Part shown: positions 55,775-61,742 of the stretch, one piece after another
How the letters are laid out: each line of letters begins with the position of its first letter
Numbering within the stretch: position 1 is the stretch's first letter
NCBI RefSeq assembly: GCF_016714285.1
Contig: NZ_JADJNN010000010.1
Location: 1-64,000 of the forward strand
Direction of reading: 5' to 3'
From: Nannocystis sp.
GTDB lineage: Bacteria > Myxococcota_A > Polyangia > Nannocystales > Nannocystaceae
Length of the DNA stretch: 64,000 nucleotides
Notes under the pieces: generated by a model
The model's database searches: none
What the model was told of the DNA's origin: nothing
The model's input: only the letters and a program-made list of their open reading frames with translations
Program-made: the position numbers and the translations under genes

Positions 55775-56009
55775 GACGTGGTCCCTGGGAGTTCAGGCCA
55801 GCGAGCGTCGGCCCGCGGCGTCGCTCCTGGAGCAGCATTCATGCCACCGCGATGGCGGGCAATCGTGAGGGAAATCGAGGCTCCAGTGCGCGCGACCTGA
55901 ATCGCTTGCGGCGATACGCAGCTTCTGCACGCGCTTTACGGAGGGGAGCAGCGGGTCCGCTGAAGTTTTCACTGGACGCGCTCGCACATCGGCATCATCG
56001 TGCGGACGG

Positions 56010-56606
56010 ATGCAACGTCGCGGTCTGATCATTGGCGCCGTCGTGGTGTTCGTGCTCCTCATCGGTGGGGGTACCATCTCGACTTATAACACCCTCGTCA
56101 CCCTCGACCAGGAGGTCGACAGCCAGTGGGCGCAGGTCGAGAACGCCTACCAGCGCCGCGCTGACCTGGTCCCGAATCTGGTCCAGACAGTCAAGGGTGC
56201 GGCGGCTCACGAGCGCGAGACCCTCGAGGCGGTCACCGAGGCGCGGGCGCGGGTCGGCAGCGTGACGGGCGTCGGTGCCGCAGCCGACCCGCAGGTCCTG
56301 CAGCGCTACCAGGCGGCCCAGGACCAGCTCTCGTCGGCGCTCACGCGCCTGGTGGCGGTCTCGGAGGCGTATCCGCAGCTGCGCGCCAACGAGAACTTCC
56401 TCGCCCTGCAGTCGCAGCTCGAGGGCACGGAGAACCGCATCTCGGTCGAACGTCGGCGCTTCAACGAGGCCGCGCGCGACTTCAACACCCGGCGTGAGTC
56501 GTTCCCCACGGTCGTGTTCGCGGGTGTCCTCGGGGACAGGTTCAAGGCCAAGGCCTACTTCACCGCGGCCGCGGGCGCGGCCGAGGCGCCCAAGGTCGAA
56601 TTCTAG
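56010..56606 (+). CDS. lemA: LemA family protein
   Basis: A 198-residue membrane protein. One N-terminal helix (about 6-25) followed by a helical bundle: YNTLVTLDQEVDSQWAQVENAYQRRADLVPNLVQTV is the family core, and the C terminus ASFPTVVFAGVLG-like segment (ESFPTVVFAGVLGDR) is typical. LemA is known as an epitope in Listeria; its cell role is unclear, but it co-occurs with TPM proteins, as here. First of a four-gene operon. Confidence 0.93.
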   Translation: MQRRGLIIGAVVVFVLLIGGGTISTYNTLVTLDQEVDSQWAQVENAYQRRADLVPNLVQTVKGAAAHERETLEAVTEARARVGSVTGVGAAADPQVLQRYQAAQDQLSSALTRLVAVSEAYPQLRANENFLALQSQLEGTENRISVERRRFNEAARDFNTRRESFPTVVFAGVLGDRFKAKAYFTAAAGAAEAPKVEF

Positions 56607-56620
56607 CGGGAGGGGTGACC

Positions 56621-57385
56621 ATGCGAGGCGTCGCAGCGATCGTTGCATGGACACCGCGCGCGTCGCTGGTCGCGGGCTGGCTGGTCGCCGGGGCCGTGCA
56701 CGCGGCGGCTGCCGTGCCACCCATGCCCGAGTCTGCGGTCACCGATCAGGCGGGCGTGCTGTCGCCGGAGGTCAGGGGCTCGCTCGCCCGCCGCCTGGCG
56801 CGCTACGAGGCCGGCAGCGGGCACCAGATCGTCGTGTGGATCGGTCGCAGCAGTGATGGTGTGGCGATCGAGGACTTCGCGGTCCGGGCCTTCGAGGCGT
56901 GGAAGATCGGCCGGGCTGGCCTCGACGACGGCCTGGCCGTGTTTGCGATGACCGACGATCACGCGCTGCGGGTCGAGGTCGGCTACGCGCTCGAGGCGAG
57001 CGTCACCGATCTCGCCGCGTCCGCGGTGATTCGTACGACGATGATCCCCCTCATCAAGCGCGGCGACTGGGACGGGGCGGTCGTCCATGGTGTCGAGTCG
57101 CTGGTCGATACCATCGAGGGTCGACCGGGGGCGCTGCCCGCCGACGGACGCGACGACGACGCAGGAGCGCCGAGCTTCGGCCGCCTCGAGACGATCGTCG
57201 CGCTGATCCTCGGCGGGCTGTTCCTCATCCTCCTGATCACCCACCCCCGGCGCGCCCTCATGCTCCTGCTGATGCTCGGCCGCGGCGGCATGGGTGGTGG
57301 CGGTGGTGGTGGCGGCGGCGGGGGTGGTGGTTTTCGCGGCGGCGGCGGCCGCTCCGGTGGTGGTGGGGCCACCGGCCGCTGGTGA
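56621..57385 (+). CDS. TPM domain protein (YgcG family)
   Basis: A 254-residue membrane protein. Signal-like N terminus (residues 1-32), TPM domain (VTDQAGVLSPEVRGSL to about 165), one transmembrane helix near 195-215, and a Gly-rich tail with GGGG runs and basic residues. ATG 56621 lies after GGGAGGGG; a GTG at 56615 lies inside that ribosome site. The stop is 15 bases from LemA. TPM proteins often act on photosystem or membrane protein turnover in plants; in bacteria the role is unknown. Confidence 0.88.
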   Translation: MRGVAAIVAWTPRASLVAGWLVAGAVHAAAAVPPMPESAVTDQAGVLSPEVRGSLARRLARYEAGSGHQIVVWIGRSSDGVAIEDFAVRAFEAWKIGRAGLDDGLAVFAMTDDHALRVEVGYALEASVTDLAASAVIRTTMIPLIKRGDWDGAVVHGVESLVDTIEGRPGALPADGRDDDAGAPSFGRLETIVALILGGLFLILLITHPRRALMLLLMLGRGGMGGGGGGGGGGGGGFRGGGGRSGGGGATGRW

Positions 57386-57401
57386 GTTCCGGAGCGTGAC
57401 C

Positions 57402-57932
57402 ATGCTGACCCGACGCCAACTGCTGCGACTCGTGGACGCACCTGCGGTCGAGGCGGCGATCGCCCGCGCCGAGTCGCGGACCTCGGCGGAGATCCGGGTG
57501 GCGCTGGCCCCATTCTTCTGGGGCAGCATCCGCGACACCGCTGAACGTGCGTTCGTGCGGCTCGGCATCGGCTCGACACGTGCGCATAACGGTGTGCTCA
57601 TCTTCCTGGTCCCGTCGCGGCGGGGCCTCGCGGTGATCGGCGACGCAGCGATCCACGCCGTGGTCGGCGCTGCCTTCTGGACCGAGGTCTGCGGGCGTCT
57701 CGAGACGAGCTTCCGCGCCGGTCGCTACACCGAGGGCCTGGTCGCGGCGATCGAGCTGCTGGGCATCAGGCTGGGCCCGAGTTTCCCGGTCGACCCCGCC
57801 GGCGACCGCAACGAGCTGCCCAACGCCGTGGTGGTCGTCGATCACATCGCGCAGAGTTCACCGCAGCCAGAAGAAGTGGGCGCAGATCCTGCACCGGGGC
57901 TCGGTCCGCGCCGTGCCACCATGCGCACATGA
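57402..57932 (+). CDS. Second TPM domain protein
   Basis: A 176-residue protein with a TPM domain (LLRLVDAPAVEAAIARAE, AEIRVALAPFF, HNGVLIFLVPSRRGLAVIGD) but without a signal peptide or transmembrane helix, unlike its upstream paralogue. The start is ATG 57402, 16 bases after the preceding stop. Its TGA overlaps the next gene's ATG (57929-57932). Confidence 0.86.
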   Translation: MLTRRQLLRLVDAPAVEAAIARAESRTSAEIRVALAPFFWGSIRDTAERAFVRLGIGSTRAHNGVLIFLVPSRRGLAVIGDAAIHAVVGAAFWTEVCGRLETSFRAGRYTEGLVAAIELLGIRLGPSFPVDPAGDRNELPNAVVVVDHIAQSSPQPEEVGADPAPGLGPRRATMRT

Positions 57933-58192
57933 ACAACAAATTGCAGGATGTCGCCGACGGCTTCACGGACGCGCTCTCGGAGCTCGCCCAGCTCCGCGAC
58001 GAGGTCAAGGTCAAGATCCACCTGGCGAGCATGGACGCGCGCACGGCCTGGGCGGACCTGCAACCGCGGCTGCATGAGCTCGACCACAAGCTCGAGGAGG
58101 TCAACCACGTCGCCACACAATCGCTGCATGCGGCGGCGGTGAGCTTGCAAGCGAAGTTGCGTCGGCTCCGCGACGACATTGCGCAGGGCTAG
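57929..58192 (+). CDS. Small coiled-coil protein
   Basis: An 87-residue protein predicted as one long amphipathic helix or coiled coil (ALSELAQLRDEVKVKIHL, LHELDHKLEEVNHV, LQAKLRRLRDDI). Function unknown. ATGA overlap with the second TPM gene places it last in the lemA operon. Confidence 0.7.
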   Translation: MNNKLQDVADGFTDALSELAQLRDEVKVKIHLASMDARTAWADLQPRLHELDHKLEEVNHVATQSLHAAAVSLQAKLRRLRDDIAQG

Positions 58193-58236
58193 CCGCCGAG
58201 CGTAGGTAGCCGCCGCGCCCTGATGAGCTGGGGATA

Positions 58237-58304
58237 CAGGCCGCCAGGGGATCGAACCCTGCCCGCTGGATTTGGAGTCCGGCAGTCCCACCAGGAAGCA
58301 GCCT
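58237..58304 (-). tRNA. tRNA-Trp(CCA), short form
   Basis: Cloverleaf read by hand: acceptor 7/7 (one GU), anticodon loop CTCCAAA in a stem with one mismatch, 4-nt variable loop, perfect T stem with TTCGATC loop, discriminator G, A1-U72/G2-C71/G3-C70 as in bacterial tRNA-Trp. The region between acceptor and anticodon stems has only 15 nt instead of about 19, so the D arm can form only a 3-bp stem. Total 68 nt without CCA. Last gene of the tRNA operon. Confidence 0.65.
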
Positions 58305-58327
58305 CGAAGACGAAGAGCGAACAAGAG

Positions 58328-58417
58328 CGGAGGGTGAGGGGATCGAACCCTCAAGGGCATTGCTGCCTCGCCTGACCTCGAACCAGGTGCCGTCGCCAGC
58401 CGTCGGCTTGACCCTCC
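58328..58417 (-). tRNA. tRNA-Ser(CGA)
   Basis: Hand-folded class II tRNA of 90 nt: perfect acceptor stem, D arm with 13-nt loop, anticodon loop TTCGAGG (anticodon CGA), long variable arm with GGCA/TGCC stem, T stem GAGGG/CCCTC, discriminator G. CCA is not encoded. Confidence 0.93.
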
Positions 58418-58442
58418 AGAGTCATCGATAGTCTTCAGGGTG

Positions 58443-58532
58443 CGGAGAGGGTGAGGATCGAACTCACAAGGGCATCGCTGCCTCGCCCGGCCTCCAACCG
58501 GGTACCGTCGCCAGCCGTCGGTTGGCCTCTCC
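58443..58532 (-). tRNA. tRNA-Ser(GGA)
   Basis: Class II tRNA of 90 nt: acceptor 7/7, anticodon loop TTGGAGG (GGA) in a perfect stem, long variable arm like the neighbours, T stem GTGAG/CTCAC, discriminator G. Very similar to the flanking serine tRNAs, which suggests local duplication. Confidence 0.93.
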
Positions 58533-58585
58533 ATTGTTCGTACTCACGACGCAATCGAGCGTATCCGCGGTCACGCAGAGATCGA

Positions 58586-58675
58586 CGGAAAGGGCGGGGA
58601 TCGAACCCGCAAGGGCACACGTGCCTCACCCGGCCTCAAAGCGGGCGCCGTCGCCGACCTTCGGCTTGCCTCTCC
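58586..58675 (-). tRNA. tRNA-Ser(TGA)
   Basis: Class II tRNA of 90 nt: acceptor with one GU, anticodon loop TTTGAGG (UGA) with one weak pair at the bottom of the stem, long variable arm, T stem GCGGG/CCCGC, discriminator G. First gene of the operon; promoter at 58879-58907. Confidence 0.92.
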
Positions 58676-58677
58676 AC

Positions 58678-58713
58678 ATGCCAGCAACGATGCCAGCAAC
58701 GATGCCAGCAACG
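58678..58713. repeat. Three 12-bp tandem repeats
   Basis: Unit ATGCCAGCAACG occurs three times without change (58678-58689, 58690-58701, 58702-58713) just upstream of the first tRNA, in the leader of the tRNA operon. Confidence 0.9.
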
Positions 58714-58878
58714 ACCGATCAGACGATCGGCGTCACGCGAGCGATGATCGCCACGAGTCCGCCCCGCACCATGACTGCTCGGAGCACGACCACAGCCCGG
58801 CAACGCGCGATGCGGCGGGAAGTGAGGCTCGACGGAGTTGCACGGGGGCGGTGAACATGGCGACCTTACGAGCGGCGG

Positions 58879-58907
58879 AACTTAGCCGCCCTCGCACGAA
58901 GTGTCAA
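58879..58907 (-). promoter_or_regulatory. Promoter of the tRNA operon
   Basis: Minus strand: consensus -35 TTGACA (58902-58907), 17-bp spacer, -10 TAAGTT (58879-58884), with an A/T-rich stretch just upstream of the -35 (possible UP element). It gives a leader of about 200 nt before the first serine tRNA. The 312 bases from 58676 to 58987 hold only this and the 12-bp repeats. Confidence 0.7.
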
Positions 58908-58987
58908 CATATTTTCATCGCCGATCATCCCGCACCTTCATGGGGCCCATCGGGTTCATGGATGCGCGCGCTGTGCTTGCGGGCCGG

Positions 58988-59692
58988 TCAGCCTTCGCGC
59001 TGGCCGAGGTTGGCGTGGATGATGGTGCCGTTGAGGGAGGGGTTGATGAGGGCGAAGGCGACGATGTCGGCGATCTCGTCGGGGCGCAGCAGGCGGTGGA
59101 ACGAGACCATGCTGAGCACCGATTGCATGAGCTCGGGGCGGGCGCGGATTGGGTCGAGGAGGTCGGTGTCGACGAAGCCCGGGCAGACGCAGACGGTGTG
59201 GATGCCGGCGCCGAACAGGTCCTGCACGGTGGCGCGCAGCAGGCCCACCAGCGCGTGTTTGCTGGCGCAGTAGCTGAGGCGGCCGGGCACGCCCTTCTCC
59301 GAGAGGGTCGAGCCGATGAAGATCACCGACGAGCCGGGGGCGAGCAGGGGCGCGAGGCCGGCGGTCAGCTCGGCGGGGGTGACCACATTGATCCGCATCG
59401 CCCGGGTGCACGCGGCGGCGTCGAAGTCGGTGACCGAGTCGCCGATCGGGAAGGCGGCGTTGTGGATCAGGTGGACCCGGCCGGGTGCGCCGAGGCGGGC
59501 GCGCAGGGCGGCCACGGCGTCGGCGACCTGGGCGGCCTCGGCGAGGTCGACGGCGAGGTTCTCGACGCCCTCGATCGGGCATGGTCGACGGGACAGGTTG
59601 ATGACGCGTCGGCCGTCGGCGCGGGCGCGGGCGGCGATGGCCTGGCCGATGCCGACGCTGGCGCCGGTGATGATGACGGTGTCCGGGTTCAT
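58988..59692 (-). CDS. Short-chain dehydrogenase, sepiapterin-reductase-like
   Basis: A 234-residue SDR: TGASVGIG at 9-16 (NAD(P)-binding), Ser128, Tyr141 and Lys145 (YCASK) form the catalytic set. LIHNAAFPIGD is the NAA motif. The Arg after the first strand (NLSRRPC) favours NADPH. Sequence and neighbours (folE, queD, PTPS) suggest a pterin substrate such as sepiapterin or dihydropteridines. ATGA overlap with the PTPS gene. Last gene of the pterin operon. Confidence 0.82.
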   Translation of the reverse strand: MNPDTVIITGASVGIGQAIAARARADGRRVINLSRRPCPIEGVENLAVDLAEAAQVADAVAALRARLGAPGRVHLIHNAAFPIGDSVTDFDAAACTRAMRINVVTPAELTAGLAPLLAPGSSVIFIGSTLSEKGVPGRLSYCASKHALVGLLRATVQDLFGAGIHTVCVCPGFVDTDLLDPIRARPELMQSVLSMVSFHRLLRPDEIADIVAFALINPSLNGTIIHANLGQREG

Positions 59693-60192
59693 GGTTTTCT
59701 CCGCCAGGTTGCGGTGCCGAGCTGTCCTGGTCCCGACGAGACCTTGACCGTGAGCTGGTGGATCGGTGCCTTCCACGGGAGCTCGGCCTCGTCGATCAAG
59801 CGGGCGCAGATGAGGCCGGCGAGCTCCTCGACGGTGACGTTGCGGATCGGCAGGACGAGCACGTCGCGCCGGGGGAACTGCAGCTGCTCGCCCACGAACT
59901 CGGCGATGATGTGCTCGCCCTGGTCGCGGAGTCGCAGGTGCGGCGAGCGGCCCGGCAGCAGGAGGTACTCGTCGAGGGCCTTGCACTGGGCGAGCAGCAG
60001 GCGCTTGTACAGCTTGTAGTCGCCCATCATGCCGTTGTCGTCGATCTCGCCGGTGAAGTGGGCCTGGACGCTGAAGTTATGGCCGTGCAGGCGTTCGCGC
60101 TCGGTCGCCGAGAAGATGGTGAAGTGCCCGGCCGAGAACTTCATGGCCTCCTTGGCCAATTCGATGGTGGTGAGCTTCACATCGCCTCGCAT
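59689..60192 (-). CDS. 6-pyruvoyl-tetrahydropterin synthase family protein, PTPS-III-like
   Basis: A 167-residue T-fold protein of the PTPS/QueD family. Zn ligands: His23 (AGHF) and the HGH pair in ERLHGHN. At the catalytic position the Cys of PTPS/QueD (CxxxHGH) is absent and the signature ExxHGH is seen instead, the form described for PTPS-III enzymes that make 6-hydroxymethyldihydropterin for folate. Insert 75-95 (GRSPHLRLRDQG) is longer than in QueD. ATG 60192 has GGAG six bases upstream. Overlaps the SDR gene by four bases. Confidence 0.82.
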   Translation of the reverse strand: MRGDVKLTTIELAKEAMKFSAGHFTIFSATERERLHGHNFSVQAHFTGEIDDNGMMGDYKLYKRLLLAQCKALDEYLLLPGRSPHLRLRDQGEHIIAEFVGEQLQFPRRDVLVLPIRNVTVEELAGLICARLIDEAELPWKAPIHQLTVKVSSGPGQLGTATWRRKP

Positions 60193-60208
60193 GGCTGGCT
60201 CCGGCGGG

Positions 60209-60583
60209 TCATGGTTTTTCGTGGTCGTCGCCGCGGTAGATGCAGCCCGAGGTGCAGGTCTCGCGGACGCCGACCTCGGTCAGGAGCGGCAGGGTGGGAC
60301 GAAGACGGGTCCAGATCCAGCGGGCCAGCAGCTCGCTGGTGGGGTTCTCCAGGCCCTCCACCTCATTGAGATAGTGGTGGTCGAGGATGCGATGAATCGG
60401 CTCCCAGGCGAGGTCGAGATCGCCGAGGTCGAGGATCCACCCGCTGTCCTCGCCGACCTCGCCGCGGATCCGGACCTCGATGGTATAGGAGTGGCCGTGC
60501 AGGCGGGCGCACTTGTGGCCGGGGGGGACCTTCGGCAGGCGATGGGCCGCCTCGAAGCCGTATACGCGGTAGATCTCCATCAT
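60209..60583 (-). CDS. queD: 6-carboxy-5,6,7,8-tetrahydropterin synthase
   Basis: A 124-residue QueD: FEAAHRLPKVPPGHKCARLHGHSY holds the Zn ligands and the catalytic Cys (CxxxHGH), and HHYLNEVEGLENPTSE plus ETCTSGCIYRG are nearly identical to E. coli QueD. It converts dihydroneopterin triphosphate to 6-carboxytetrahydropterin in queuosine biosynthesis. MM at 60583 matches the family start; an ATG at 60616, in a TGATG overlap with folE, is the alternative and would add 11 residues. Confidence 0.92.
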   Translation of the reverse strand: MMEIYRVYGFEAAHRLPKVPPGHKCARLHGHSYTIEVRIRGEVGEDSGWILDLGDLDLAWEPIHRILDHHYLNEVEGLENPTSELLARWIWTRLRPTLPLLTEVGVRETCTSGCIYRGDDHEKP

Positions 60584-60615
60584 GAGCGGTGCCCCGGGTG
60601 CATCATGCGAGTGCA

Positions 60616-61242
60616 TCAAAAGGTCACCTTGTGGCGGATCAGGTTCAGGAACTCCTGGCGGGTGTTCAGATTGTCCTTGAACACCCCGACCATCGACGAG
60701 GTCACCGTCCATGAGTGCGGCTTTTGTACGCCGCGCATGATCATGCACATGTGGCTGGCCTCAATCACCACGGCGACGCCTTGCGGCTGCAGCACGTCCT
60801 GGATCGCCTCGGCGATCTGGCGGGTCAGGCGCTCCTGCACCTGCAGTCGGCGCGCGAACATCTCGGCGATGCGGGCCAGCTTCGACAGGCCGAGCACCTT
60901 GCGGTCGGGCAGGTAGCCGATGTGTGCGCGGCCGACGAAGGGGAGCATGTGGTGCTCGCACATGCTGAAGATATCGATGTCGCGGACGATCACCATCTCG
61001 TCGTGGCCGACGTCGAAGATCGCCCCGTTGAGCAGGGCGGTCAGCGACTGCTCGTAGCCCTGCGTCAAGAACTGCAGCGCCTTGGCCGCGCGCAGGGGCG
61101 TCCGCTCGAGGCCCTCGCGGCCCGGGTCCTCGCCGATGCCGCGCAGCAGGGTCCTCACCGCGTCGACCATCGGCGCGAGGGCCTCGGCTTCGGCCGCAGC
61201 ATCAGCTGCGCCCGGCTGTGAGCGCGTGGGTGTCTGGGTCAT
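60616..61242 (-). CDS. folE: GTP cyclohydrolase I
   Basis: A 208-residue FolE, first enzyme of folate and pterin synthesis (GTP to dihydroneopterin triphosphate). GLERTPLRAAKAL, MCEHHMLPFVGRAHIGYLP with the zinc ligands Cys/His, and HMCMIMRGVQKP with the second Cys are all conserved. Start ATG 61242 (GAGGGAG upstream); the frame stays open further but has no homology there. First gene of the folE-queD-PTPS-SDR operon; stop overlaps the next gene's alternative start. Confidence 0.95.
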   Translation of the reverse strand: MTQTPTRSQPGAADAAAEAEALAPMVDAVRTLLRGIGEDPGREGLERTPLRAAKALQFLTQGYEQSLTALLNGAIFDVGHDEMVIVRDIDIFSMCEHHMLPFVGRAHIGYLPDRKVLGLSKLARIAEMFARRLQVQERLTRQIAEAIQDVLQPQGVAVVIEASHMCMIMRGVQKPHSWTVTSSMVGVFKDNLNTRQEFLNLIRHKVTF

Positions 61243-61742
61243 TGGCTTCGGCTCCCTCGTCGGGCCGGACGCTAACACTGGCCCGTCGGGTCCGCCGGGC
61301 GGACCGGCATGGACCGATGGCGGCTTCCTCACGCGGCCGGTGGGCGGTGGATAGGCCTGCACCTCCGACCGGAGCGCCAGGCCACGGGCTTCGAAGGTCT
61401 CGAAGATTGGGATGCAGGAGACCCCTGTCGACTCCAGTGCCACTATTGTCACGCTGAGCTGTACCAGGCTCGCTTGCCTGCGTCGTGCGATTCGCGGCTG
61501 TGGGTACGGAGCGCCGCCTTTCGCTTTCCACGGGCTTCGGATAGTCCGCACATTCGGCGAGTGCCAGTCTGGAACCGCACGATCACAGGGCCGCTCGACG
61601 CCGACGGACTCGCGGCGGGAGCGAGCGCGGCGGTGTGTTGTCGGCGATCCACGTGTCGGTCGCAGTGATCCGATCGGTCGCGGTGGGCCGCTACTTGCCG
61701 CACTCGTGGCGCCTACGTCGCGAGCCAACGACGGAGATAGCG
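61243..61742. other. Gene-free 500-bp divergent region
   Basis: Between folE and the lectin-like gene I see no convincing gene. A frame upstream of folE is open but has no recognisable content. A short inverted repeat (61289-61294 with 61300-61305) lies just before folE. Probably holds the two divergent promoters; no consensus elements could be assigned. Confidence 0.5.

Noticed and set aside
58237..58675. Integration site of a mobile element at the tRNA array
   Set aside because: No integrase, att repeat or foreign base composition is seen next to the array.
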